DNA from: Lachnospiraceae bacterium
Lineage (GTDB): Bacteria; Bacillota; Clostridia; Lachnospirales; Lachnospiraceae
Reading direction: 5' to 3'
Assembly (NCBI GenBank): GCA_022845895.1
Contig: AP025573.1
Span: 422,001 to 486,000 of the forward strand
DNA: 64,000 nucleotides
Positions 53,389-62,042 of this stretch are shown piece after piece. A program made the translations under genes and the position numbers. The notes below the pieces were generated by a model. That model had not been told where the DNA came from and searched no databases. It saw nothing but the letters and a program-made list of their open reading frames with translations. The stretch's first letter is position 1; every line of letters begins with the position of its first letter.

Positions 53389-54075
53389 ATGGAGAAGATT
53401 AAAAGGGCCCTTGGATATATCAGCATGGCTATCATGATACTGGTGCTATTATATGTAAAATATGCATATGAACGAGGACTGGAGCTGTGGCCGGTCAATA
53501 CAAAACTGCTGCATGATAAAGTGAGGGTGGAACGCAAGATAAAGATTCCGGAAGGAGAGACGATGGAGTTCATACAGCCCGCTTTTCTAATCGGCATATC
53601 CCATTCGTCGACAGAGACTCCCGAGGACGCAATAGAGGATTTGGAAGAGGGGAATTATGGGCATGAATGGTATGAAGAGGTCAAATTAAATGAGGATGGA
53701 ACGCTCTCGATGACCGTGACGGGAAAGCAGCTGGAACATTGGATAAGTACAAGGGAAGACGCCCTGAATAAGCGAATTGAGGATAATAAAGATAAAGGTA
53801 TGGAGATAAGGATTAATAAAGACTTTACAAAAGTAACGTATACTTTAAAGAAGGGGTGTGAGAAATCGTCACTTGAGTGGCTCATAGATGCTCAGGTCAT
53901 CATGGGATGCTTGTTTGAGATACAGTCCTTTACCGGTATAGCGCCGGAAGACTGCCATGTACGTGAAGTGGTAAAAAGGGAGTCGGACGGAGTAGTGATT
54001 ATTGATGCAGTCTCTCCGGGAGCGAATTATGAAGTGACAGATGCACAGTGGTATGGGGAAGAGAAAATAGAATAA
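53389..54075 (+). CDS. Putative membrane-anchored immunity protein, copy 2
   Basis: 228 residues, near-identical to copy 1 over the first 130 residues (helix, then SHSSTETPEDAIEDLEEGNY) but diverging after about residue 140 (NKDKGMEIRINKD; VVIIDAVSPGANYEV). GGAGGGG lies eight bases before the ATG. It may protect against a variant of the toxin whose 3' ghost precedes it. Confidence 0.6.
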   Translation: MEKIKRALGYISMAIMILVLLYVKYAYERGLELWPVNTKLLHDKVRVERKIKIPEGETMEFIQPAFLIGISHSSTETPEDAIEDLEEGNYGHEWYEEVKLNEDGTLSMTVTGKQLEHWISTREDALNKRIEDNKDKGMEIRINKDFTKVTYTLKKGCEKSSLEWLIDAQVIMGCLFEIQSFTGIAPEDCHVREVVKRESDGVVIIDAVSPGANYEVTDAQWYGEEKIE

Positions 54076-54134
54076 GTATAATAAACGGCGCCTAAGCCGG
54101 ATGCCAGGCAACAATGTACACAGAAGGAGAAGGT

Positions 54135-55286
54135 ATGGGAAAGAGCGAAGAGATAACAAAGGGGAAAGAATACATATTGACAGAAACTGTACATAAAGCA
54201 CAGATGAAGGCATCATCAGCCTATGATTATCACAGGCTGCAGGATAAGAGATGCTATTTTGTGCCCTGCAGGATAGAAGAAAATGAAGAAAGCCTTTGCT
54301 TTACCTATGAGCTGGAAGGCCTCACCCCGCTGAAGGAAGTGAAGAAAAATGACCGCGGGCTGATATACAGCCTTCTGATCCAGGTCGGAGAGCTGGAAGA
54401 AGCGGCTGGAGTGTATGACTTTTCGCTGGAGCCGGATAATTTATATTATGACGCGCAGAACCGTGTGCATGTGTTAAGGCGTGACATCATGAAAGAGGAA
54501 GCCGATAAAGATTATTTTAAAGAGTTTCAGGCACTCGCAGGTGCCCTGCTGCAGAAGAAGTATACTTACGATGATTATCTGCGCGGTGGGATGGATCTTC
54601 TGGACAGGCAGGAAGAGGCAAAAGGGGCAGCGTTTTGGAAGGGCATGGAAGATGCACTGACTGACTTAAGCCAGAAGCAGCACGAGTTGAGAAGTTATGA
54701 AAAGACGCATATGTGCAGGATAAAAAGAGGCAAGTACAGAGCAGTGATGACCGGTATGCTATTGTTTCTCATACTTACCGCCGCTGTATCGGCATACACA
54801 TTTTACCAGCACTACAGCGTGATTGTTCCGCAGCGTGCGGCGCTTGCAGCACAGCGGGCCTACGTGGAATCAGACTATGTATCTGTTATCGACAGCCTCA
54901 GGGAGATTGAGCCGGATGCAATGGATATCCATGAAAAGTATATTCTGGCAGTGTCGTATATAAAGGGACAGGCGGTAGACAACTTCAGTAATGAAGCCAA
55001 GGACAATATCCTGTCCAGGCTTAACGTGAGGGGAGACTCTGCTGTAATGGACTACTGGATATATCTGGGACGACTTGAGACCAGAGAGGCAGAAGATATC
55101 GCCCTTAAGCTGTCGGACAACCAGCTGCTGCTCTATGCCTACCTGCAGGAGCGTGACCAGGTGTCCCGTGATTCGTCGTTAAATGGATCCGATAAAGCGC
55201 AAAGGGTTCAGGAACTGGATGGCGAGATTGATAAGCTTGCGGAAAAACTGGGAATCCAATACGACAAGAGTACAGAAGAGGAGTAG
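54135..55286 (+). CDS. essB: EssB-like T7SS pseudokinase protein
   Basis: 383 residues. An N-terminal cytosolic pseudokinase-like domain (about 10-190), one membrane helix (about 213-233) and a helical extracellular part, the EssB/YukC layout. EssB is a core membrane component that contacts EssC. The ATG at 54135 follows AAGGAG by six bases. essC begins four bases after its stop. Confidence 0.85.
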   Translation: MGKSEEITKGKEYILTETVHKAQMKASSAYDYHRLQDKRCYFVPCRIEENEESLCFTYELEGLTPLKEVKKNDRGLIYSLLIQVGELEEAAGVYDFSLEPDNLYYDAQNRVHVLRRDIMKEEADKDYFKEFQALAGALLQKKYTYDDYLRGGMDLLDRQEEAKGAAFWKGMEDALTDLSQKQHELRSYEKTHMCRIKRGKYRAVMTGMLLFLILTAAVSAYTFYQHYSVIVPQRAALAAQRAYVESDYVSVIDSLREIEPDAMDIHEKYILAVSYIKGQAVDNFSNEAKDNILSRLNVRGDSAVMDYWIYLGRLETREAEDIALKLSDNQLLLYAYLQERDQVSRDSSLNGSDKAQRVQELDGEIDKLAEKLGIQYDKSTEEE

Positions 55287-55290
55287 CGGT

Positions 55291-58200
55291 ATGAATTATA
55301 ATCTGGTGCAGAAGGAAGATTGGTATGAAGAGTATCCGCAGGGCGTCCAGCTTATGCATGAGGAGGAAGGCCGGACTGTCTCTCTGGTGTCAGAGAAGCA
55401 TGTATATGCGAGAGAGGGCGAGCTGTACATAGGGAGCTGCGGGGACATCGTCATAGATAGATGCAGGCTGGAACTGTGCATCCGTGGCAGGGAGGTGCGC
55501 ATAAAAGGCGATTTGGAGGGAGAGCGTATCTACCATAACAGGAAGCGCGTGAGGAGCTCCACTTTTCCGGTGGAAGAAGGGGATGTACTGCTGATACATC
55601 AAACGAAAATTATAATATTTAAGGAAAAGCTGGCTGTATTAGGTGATGGCAGACTTTATGCTTCTACTCTTCCCGAACTGATGGAAACGGAGGAGCCATT
55701 TGAAGGATTTCCATATTATAAACGTTCACCACGTATTATAAGACGTGTCGTGTCAGATGAGATCGAGATTCAGGCACCGCCTCAAAAGACGGGACTGAGC
55801 AGGTCGAACCTGCTTCAGACATTATTGCCGCCGCTGGGAATGATGGCTGTGACAGTTGGCATAGGCCTGCTGATGGGACGGGGGCTGTTTCTGCTTATGT
55901 CTGTAGGCGGCACCGGCATGACGGTTATCGTAGCTGTCATAAGATTTGCGAGTGACAGAAAAGAGAGGAAAGAGACGGACAAGAAACGCCGGAAACTGTA
56001 TGAACAGTATCTTCTGCGAAAAAGAAAGCAAATATATGAACTGTACAGGAACGAAGAGGGGGCATATCGTTATAATTTTCCGTCGATGCTCGAAATCCAG
56101 AAGATGGTGCACCAGTACGACAGCAGGATATATGAACGAAGCAGTACGGATGAGGATTTTCTGACGATTTCAGTGGGTAAGCAGACGAAGAGGCCTGCGT
56201 TTAAGCTGAAAACAAAGGATAATGAACTGTCTTTGAATAAAGATGAACTGGATAAGGAAGCGGCAGAGATTGCGGACCTCTATGAATGGATGGAAAAGGA
56301 ATGCGTTATAGACTTGAAGAAGGCACATCTTGGACTTGTAGGTACGAAACCCGCTATCCATGAGCAGCTGAAAATATATATCAGCCAGCTCACTGCGCTT
56401 CAGAGCTATCATGACCTGCAGATCATCGTTGTATGTGATGGGAAATATGAGGGGGAATTCAGCTGGATGCGCTGGCTTCCGCATAATAAGATACAGTCGT
56501 TGAATGTTCAGGGGCTCATTCAGACGGAGCGTGTAAGGGACCAGATTCTTAACAGCATGAACCAGATATTAAAAGAGAGGCAGGCCAAGCTGGATGAGAG
56601 CAAAAAGGAATCCAGATTTATTCCACATTTTCTGTTTATCATTGATGAACCGAAGCTGATTATCGACCATTCGATTATGGAATATCTGCAGAAAGAGGGG
56701 GAATATCTAGGCTTCTCTATCATATACACGAGCTATCTGCAGGCAAACCTTCCGGAAAATATCGGGACAGTGCTGCTTCTGGAGCATTCTGGCGAAGGCA
56801 GGCTTCTTCTTAAGGAAAAGGAATTAAAGAATGAGAAGATTACACTGCAGAGACTGGAAAACTGTAATCTGGAGGCAATGGCAAGAGATCTCGGCGTGCT
56901 GAGGCATGTCCAGGGTGTGACGAGCCATCTGCCGGACAGCATTACCTTTTTTCAGATGTATCATGTCCGTAATCCCGAAGAGCTGGACATCCGCTCGAGA
57001 TGGAAAAAAGGCGGTTCACACAAATCGCTTGCGGTGCCGCTCGGCGTCCGGGCGGAAGATGACATCGTATATCTGAATCTGCACGAAAAGGCCCATGGCC
57101 CTCACGGGCTGATTGCAGGGACGACAGGCTCCGGAAAGTCTGAGGTCATACAGTCTTACATCTTGTCGCTTGCGGTTAATTTTCATCCTTATGAAGTAGG
57201 CTTTCTTCTTATCGACTACAAGGGCGGTGGCATGGCCAACCTGTTCCGTGACCTTCCGCATCTTCTTGGTACGATTACGAACCTGGACGGAGCGGAAAGC
57301 CTGAGAGCCATGGCTTCTATCCGGGCAGAGCTGAAGAGAAGGCAGCGGATTTTTAAGGATAACGATGTGAACAGCATCAATGCATACAACAGCCTGTTCA
57401 AAGAGGGAAAGGTCCGGGAACCGCTGCCCCATCTCTTCCTGATCAGTGACGAATTTGCTGAACTGAAAAAGGCACAGCCTGAATTCATGAAGGAGCTGGT
57501 ATCCGTGGCAGCCATCGGAAGGAGCCTCGGCGTGCATCTTATACTGGCTACTCAGAAGCCAAGCGGGGTAGTAGACGATCAGATATGGGCAAATTCCAGA
57601 TTCAAGCTGGCGCTTAAGGTGCAGAATGAGGCGGACAGCAAAGAGATTATCAAGACGCCCGATGCCGCCGGCATTACACAGGCTGGAAGGGCCTATCTGC
57701 AGGTGGGGAACAATGAGATATATGAACTGTTCCAGTCAGCCTGGAGCGGTGCGGACTATATTGAGGAACAGGAAGATGAAGTTACGATGGATGACCGTGT
57801 CTATCTGATGAACGAATTGGGGCAGGGCGTGCTGGTGAACCGGGATCTAAGCGGGACTCAGGCTGAAAAGAAAGCAAAAGACACACAGCTTGACGTAGTG
57901 GTACGCCATATCAAAAAGGTGTATGAAAGCGAAGCGCATACAGACGTCAAAAGGCCATGGCTCCCCTCTCTTGAGAAGAAGGTAATCAGTCCGCTCATGG
58001 AAGACAGCGGAGGCGGTAGTATCGAAGAGGGCAGTCTTGTGGTACCCATAGGCCTGATGGATGTTCCCGAAGAGCAGAGGCAGACCGTGTATAAGCTGCA
58101 TCTGCCGGAAGACGGCAACATTATGTACATCGCCTCCAGCGGATATGGCAAATCCGTATTTCTGACGACCGCTGCACTTGGCCTCGCGTTATCTAACCGG

Positions 58201-59556
58201 GTTTCAGAAGTTAACCTGTACATACTCGACTTTGGCAATAACGCGCTCGTCTCACTCAGGAGCCTCCCGCACACGTCTGAATACATAAGTATAGAAGACA
58301 CGGAGCGGTATGACAAATTCAAGGAACTGATGACCGAAGAAGTAAGGGACAGGAAGAGACGGCTGTCAGCGGCTATGGCACCGAACTTCCAGGTATACAA
58401 TGAAATGGCCGAGGAAAAGATGAAGGCGGTTGTAGTGCTGGCGGATAATTTTGATGCCGTGAAGGAAATGGGCTTCGATGAAGAGGAGTATTTTACACGT
58501 TTGACAAGAGACGGCGCCGGAGTCGGAATCTATTTTATAATAACGGCCTCCAGGATCAATGCAGTGCGTGCCGCAACGTGTAACAATTTTAAAAACAAGA
58601 TTGCAGGATATAATTTCGAGAACGGTGAAGTGACGAACATCGTGGGCCGCTGCAAGTATAAGCTTCCGGAAATTAGGGGAAGAGCTTTCGTAAAACAGGA
58701 AGACAATGTCAATATGCTCCAGATATACATGATGGCCGCATGTGACAGGGCAGCGGATTATACGAAGGACATCCGGGAACTCGTACAGAGTGTCAGAGAA
58801 AGGTACCCGGGAGAAGAGGCGGAACATATACCGGTGCTTCCCGATGAATTCAGTTCGGATATGATGAGAGATTATGAAAGGGAGGAGGCAGACCTGTATC
58901 TTGGACTCGAAAAGAAAAAAGTGATTTTGAGCGGGTTCTCGCGGCTTTGCAGCCCATTTCTCATGCTCGGCGAGGGCGGGAAGGGAAAGACGAACGCATT
59001 AAAGATACTGATAGATCAGGCGGCAGGCACGGGTACTGTCATAATATTCGATGCAGGCAATATGGGGCTGTTCGGCTATGCTTCAAGAGAAGGGATGCAA
59101 TATATAAAAGGTCTTGATGGGTTCATCGCTTATATGGATGAACTGGAGCAGGAGGTAGAAAGCCGGGAGAAACTTAAGAGAGAAAAGCTGGAAGAGAATG
59201 TGGGGATAGCGCCGGTGGAAATGCTACGGGAACTGCCGCCGTATTACATATTCATCGATGATCTGGATGATTTTCCCGCATATGAGACAAATTCGATACC
59301 TGAAATCACAGCCATGTTCAGAAGGGCATGCAATGTGGGCATCACGATGATTGTCACCGGACATACAGGGAAATTAAAAGGAGCAGACGAGCTTACCCGG
59401 TTTGTAAAATCTTCTTCAGAGGGACTGATGGTGAGCTCCCAGGGATTTCTGGGAATCATGCCGGTTCCGGCGGGTGCGGATCATGTGCCGTTCACAGAAG
59501 GCCTGTTGTTTCATAACGGTAGTTATAAGGAACTTCTTCTGCCCAAGGCAGTGTAG
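55291..59556 (+). CDS. essC: EssC, FtsK/SpoIIIE-type ATPase motor of T7SSb
   Basis: 1421 residues. Two FHA-like N-terminal regions (about 1-170), two membrane helices (about 185-225), then three ATPase domains: Walker A GTTGSGKS at 610-617 with Walker B-like FLISDEF, a second SGYGKS at 950-955, and a third GEGGKGKT at 1227-1234. It powers export and selects substrates. Its size and all three P-loops look intact. It follows essB by four bases and precedes the Lap1-like gene. Confidence 0.95.
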   Translation: MNYNLVQKEDWYEEYPQGVQLMHEEEGRTVSLVSEKHVYAREGELYIGSCGDIVIDRCRLELCIRGREVRIKGDLEGERIYHNRKRVRSSTFPVEEGDVLLIHQTKIIIFKEKLAVLGDGRLYASTLPELMETEEPFEGFPYYKRSPRIIRRVVSDEIEIQAPPQKTGLSRSNLLQTLLPPLGMMAVTVGIGLLMGRGLFLLMSVGGTGMTVIVAVIRFASDRKERKETDKKRRKLYEQYLLRKRKQIYELYRNEEGAYRYNFPSMLEIQKMVHQYDSRIYERSSTDEDFLTISVGKQTKRPAFKLKTKDNELSLNKDELDKEAAEIADLYEWMEKECVIDLKKAHLGLVGTKPAIHEQLKIYISQLTALQSYHDLQIIVVCDGKYEGEFSWMRWLPHNKIQSLNVQGLIQTERVRDQILNSMNQILKERQAKLDESKKESRFIPHFLFIIDEPKLIIDHSIMEYLQKEGEYLGFSIIYTSYLQANLPENIGTVLLLEHSGEGRLLLKEKELKNEKITLQRLENCNLEAMARDLGVLRHVQGVTSHLPDSITFFQMYHVRNPEELDIRSRWKKGGSHKSLAVPLGVRAEDDIVYLNLHEKAHGPHGLIAGTTGSGKSEVIQSYILSLAVNFHPYEVGFLLIDYKGGGMANLFRDLPHLLGTITNLDGAESLRAMASIRAELKRRQRIFKDNDVNSINAYNSLFKEGKVREPLPHLFLISDEFAELKKAQPEFMKELVSVAAIGRSLGVHLILATQKPSGVVDDQIWANSRFKLALKVQNEADSKEIIKTPDAAGITQAGRAYLQVGNNEIYELFQSAWSGADYIEEQEDEVTMDDRVYLMNELGQGVLVNRDLSGTQAEKKAKDTQLDVVVRHIKKVYESEAHTDVKRPWLPSLEKKVISPLMEDSGGGSIEEGSLVVPIGLMDVPEEQRQTVYKLHLPEDGNIMYIASSGYGKSVFLTTAALGLALSNRVSEVNLYILDFGNNALVSLRSLPHTSEYISIEDTERYDKFKELMTEEVRDRKRRLSAAMAPNFQVYNEMAEEKMKAVVVLADNFDAVKEMGFDEEEYFTRLTRDGAGVGIYFIITASRINAVRAATCNNFKNKIAGYNFENGEVTNIVGRCKYKLPEIRGRAFVKQEDNVNMLQIYMMAACDRAADYTKDIRELVQSVRERYPGEEAEHIPVLPDEFSSDMMRDYEREEADLYLGLEKKKVILSGFSRLCSPFLMLGEGGKGKTNALKILIDQAAGTGTVIIFDAGNMGLFGYASREGMQYIKGLDGFIAYMDELEQEVESREKLKREKLEENVGIAPVEMLRELPPYYIFIDDLDDFPAYETNSIPEITAMFRRACNVGITMIVTGHTGKLKGADELTRFVKSSSEGLMVSSQGFLGIMPVPAGADHVPFTEGLLFHNGSYKELLLPKAV

Positions 59557-59592
59557 AGGCCGGGCGGCTGATGGAAAAGGAGGCTGAATTAT

Positions 59593-59856
59593 ATGGATAT
59601 CAAATCATCACTCGGAAGTGCAGTTGCTCTGCGGGGTAATATCGTCTCTGCAGGCAATAATATTACTTTACTGAATGTCGGCAGTGCCGTTGTTACGGGT
59701 GTACCTGCACAGTTGAACTGCGAGCAGACATATCAGGCGATGCAGGGATGCCTGAACACTTACAATTCGATTGTTAAAAGAGACGGTGAGCATGTGGCTC
59801 AGATAGCATATGCGCTGGATGCCGTTGACCAGAAGATACGAGGCCAGTATAAGTAG
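59593..59856 (+). CDS. Lap1-like small T7SS protein (DUF3130 / TIGR04197 type)
   Basis: 87 residues, helical, WXG100-sized without a clear WXG turn (CEQTYQAMQGCLNTYNSIVK). It resembles the TIGR04197/DUF3130 family of small partners coded just upstream of LXG toxins, which bind the toxin and target it for export. Here it sits 14 bases before the truncated LXG copy. AAGGAGG precedes the ATG. Confidence 0.7.
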   Translation: MDIKSSLGSAVALRGNIVSAGNNITLLNVGSAVVTGVPAQLNCEQTYQAMQGCLNTYNSIVKRDGEHVAQIAYALDAVDQKIRGQYK

Positions 59857-59870
59857 GAGAAGGAGCCAGG

Positions 59871-59993
59871 ATGGGCGTAAAGATGAATGTAGGAACGGTA
59901 CTGTCGGAACTCGATTCCATGAACAGATACCTGTCGGATGTCTGGATGAAAAGCGGCACGCTTGGCAAGGCGTTCCGGTCTTTTGAAAGCTGA
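59871..59993 (+). pseudogene. Truncated second LXG toxin gene (first 39 codons only)
   Basis: From the ATG to 59987 the 117 nt are identical to 51207-51323. The frame then leaves the toxin and stops at TGA 59991-59993. The identity starts at the start codon, and upstream sequences differ. The break coincides with the left edge of conjugative-element DNA, so the gene was cut by, or lost during, that insertion. The rest may lie beyond the element's right end, outside the window. Confidence 0.9.
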
Positions 59994-60089
59994 CGTTAGA
60001 TAACGATACTTTTGAAAACACTGGAAAATCAAGGTTTTTCGAGCGACGGACAAGCAGGGTATTGTACTAAAAACTGAATACGACGCAGA

Positions 60090-60138
60090 AGCGGCGTTTC
60101 TTACTCTCTACATGGGAGAACAGGAACGCCGCTTTTTT
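60090..60138 (+). terminator. Terminator at the left end of the conjugative element
   Basis: AGCGGCGTT (60090-60098) pairs with AACGCCGCT (60125-60133), followed by TTTTTC. It would block T7SS transcripts from running into the element. No credible gene lies in 59994-60287. Confidence 0.75.
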
Positions 60139-60287
60139 CATGCCCTTTGTTACGCAGTAGGGGCAGAAAAAGCCTTGCTACAAGCGGTTTTCCGGGCGCG
60201 TATCTGGCGCGGAAAGGGATTTATACCTTATCCCCCGAAACCGCGCTTCTACTGCGTAACAAATCCAAAGCAAAGGAGCTATGAACT

Positions 60288-61271
60288 ATGGCAGTTTTCA
60301 GAGTGGAACGAAACAAGGGCTATACCGTAATGAGCAACCACCACCTACGCAACAAGGAGCTTTCCCTAAAGGCAAAGGGGCTGTTGTCGCAAATGCTGTC
60401 ACTCCCCGAAGATTGGGACTACACCTTGAAAGGCTTATCCCTTATCAACCGGGAGAAGATAGACGCTATCCGCGAAGCCATTAAGGAACTTGAACGCGCC
60501 GGGTATATCGTCCGTTCAAGGGAGCGCGACGAGAAAGGACGCTTGCGGGGCGCGGACTATGTGATATTCGAGCAGCCGCAGCCGCCTACGCCGGATTTAC
60601 CTACATTGGAAAATCCAACATTGGATAATCCAATGCAGGAAAAACCAACATTGGAAAAACCTACGTTGGAAAATCCAACGCAATTAAATAAAGATATACA
60701 AAGAACTGACTTACCAAAAAAAGAAAAATCAAATACAGATTTATCAAGTACCCATTCCATTCCTATCCTTTCCCCTAACCCCTCTCCTTGCAGAGAAGCG
60801 GCTGCGCCGCCGGAACGGAAAGGAACGGAAGCGGCAGCACAGAGCGCAGTTGATATATACCGGGAAATCATCAAGGACAATATCGACTACCACATTCTCA
60901 AACAGGACATGAAGTTTGACAGTGACAGGCTGGACGAGATTGTAGACCTCATGCTTGAAACCGTATGCACCGCCAGAAAGCGGGTACGGATTGCGGGGGA
61001 CGACTACCCGGCAGAGCTTGTGAAGTCAAAGTTTATGAAACTAGACGGCGAGCATATCCGCTTTGTGCTTGACTGTATGCGGGAGAACACAACCAAAATC
61101 CGCAACATCAAGCAATATCTGAAAGCCGCCCTTTTCAACGCCCCGTCCACAATCGGCAACTACTACACTTCCCTTGTCGCCCATGACATGGCAAGCGGCG
61201 CACTGTCACCGAAAAAGCCGCAGTACGGCGACCCGGACTATTATTCATGCAATGAGGGCGAAAGCCTGTAA
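60288..61271 (+). CDS. Replication-initiator-like protein of the element (RepA N-terminal / DUF6017 type)
   Basis: 327 residues. An N-terminal winged-helix domain (about 1-95; YTVMSNHHLRNKELSLKAKG) is followed by a repeat-rich linker and a C-terminal DUF6017-like domain (about 185-310). In Tn1549-like elements this gene opens the conjugation region and is thought to act in replication or copy control of the excised circle. AAAGGAG is nine bases upstream. Confidence 0.82.
   Translation: MAVFRVERNKGYTVMSNHHLRNKELSLKAKGLLSQMLSLPEDWDYTLKGLSLINREKIDAIREAIKELERAGYIVRSRERDEKGRLRGADYVIFEQPQPPTPDLPTLENPTLDNPMQEKPTLEKPTLENPTQLNKDIQRTDLPKKEKSNTDLSSTHSIPILSPNPSPCREAAAPPERKGTEAAAQSAVDIYREIIKDNIDYHILKQDMKFDSDRLDEIVDLMLETVCTARKRVRIAGDDYPAELVKSKFMKLDGEHIRFVLDCMRENTTKIRNIKQYLKAALFNAPSTIGNYYTSLVAHDMASGALSPKKPQYGDPDYYSCNEGESL
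60598..60685 (+). repeat. In-gene tandem repeat coding PTLEN/K units
   Basis: Imperfect 15-base units of the type CCAACATTGGAAAAT give PTLEN-PTLDN-PMQEK-PTLEK-PTLEN in the linker of the RepA-like protein. Such units can change in number by slippage. Confidence 0.7.
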
Positions 61272-61302
61272 CCACCCACAACCACAAAAGGAGGATTTTA
61301 TT

Positions 61303-61524
61303 ATGGCACAGAAAATGACAGGAGCATTGGTATTTGACGAGCGCACCGACCGTTACGACATCCGCTTTGACTTAAACAGCTACTACGGGGGCTTGCATTG
61401 CGGCGAGTGCTTTGACGTATTCGTGCGGGGCAAGTGGAAGCCGACCCGGATTGAGTACGGCGACAACTGGTATCTTGTGGGTATCAGAGCCGAGGACTTG
61501 AACGGGCTGCGGGTGCGTATCTGA
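61303..61524 (+). CDS. DUF5348 protein of the element
   Basis: 73 residues, beta-rich (DERTDRYDIRFDLNSYYGG, then RIEYGDNWYLVGI). It matches the small DUF5348 proteins common at this place in Tn1549-like elements. AAAGGAGG is eight bases before the ATG. Function unknown. Confidence 0.85.
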   Translation: MAQKMTGALVFDERTDRYDIRFDLNSYYGGLHCGECFDVFVRGKWKPTRIEYGDNWYLVGIRAEDLNGLRVRI

Positions 61525-61565
61525 CCGCCGCCCCATAAAGAAACGCGAAAGGAGGACGCGACAAA

Positions 61566-62042
61566 TTGCAGGACGAAGTAAACGAAAAGACCATAGCCCT
61601 TTACATCAAGACCGGGAAGCTGACCGCGCAGACGCTCCAAAAGGCAATGAAAGCCATACTGTCAAAGGGCAAAAAGCAGCTTGCAAAACCGCCACAGGGC
61701 AAGCAGAGCTTAAAGCAGCTTATGAAGCAGAACGCGGGCGTTTCCAACATTGAGATTACCGAGGGCAATATCAAAGCCTTTGAGAGTACGGCGAAAAAGT
61801 ACGGTATCGACTTTGCGCTGAAAAAGGACGCGACGGAAAGCCCGCCCCGCTATCTGGTTTTCTTCAAGGGGCGGGACGCGGACGTACTGACCGCAGCCTT
61901 TAAGGAATTTTCCGCAAAAAAGCTGACACAGGAGAAAAAGCCCTCAATCCGAAAGCTGCTCTCTACCCTCAAAGAAGCTGCACAGGGCAGAAACGCGGAA
62001 CGGGCAAAGGTCAAGAACAAGGACAGGGAGGTATCGCTATGA
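61566..62042 (+). CDS. PcfB-family conjugation accessory protein (DUF3801)
   Basis: 158 residues with PcfB features (LYIKTGKLTAQTLQKAM, SPPRYLVFFKGRDADVLTAAF). PcfB works with the PcfC coupling protein in relaxosome docking. The start is TTG, nine bases after AAAGGAGG. Its stop overlaps the VirD4 start (ATGA). Confidence 0.88.
   Translation: MQDEVNEKTIALYIKTGKLTAQTLQKAMKAILSKGKKQLAKPPQGKQSLKQLMKQNAGVSNIEITEGNIKAFESTAKKYGIDFALKKDATESPPRYLVFFKGRDADVLTAAFKEFSAKKLTQEKKPSIRKLLSTLKEAAQGRNAERAKVKNKDREVSL

Noticed and set aside
53227..54075. Immunity copy 2 starting 54 codons upstream at 53227
   Set aside because: The extension overlaps copy 1 and the toxin ghost in another frame; the ATG at 53389 has a ribosome site and matches the start of copy 1.
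60112..60330. 72-codon ORF at the left end of the conjugative element
   Set aside because: It starts inside the terminator hairpin and overlaps the start of the RepA-like gene in another frame; composition looks like a shadow.
60598..60685. CRISPR-like short repeats
   Set aside because: Units are about 15 bases, contiguous and in frame inside a coding linker; there are no spacers, and no cas gene is in the window.
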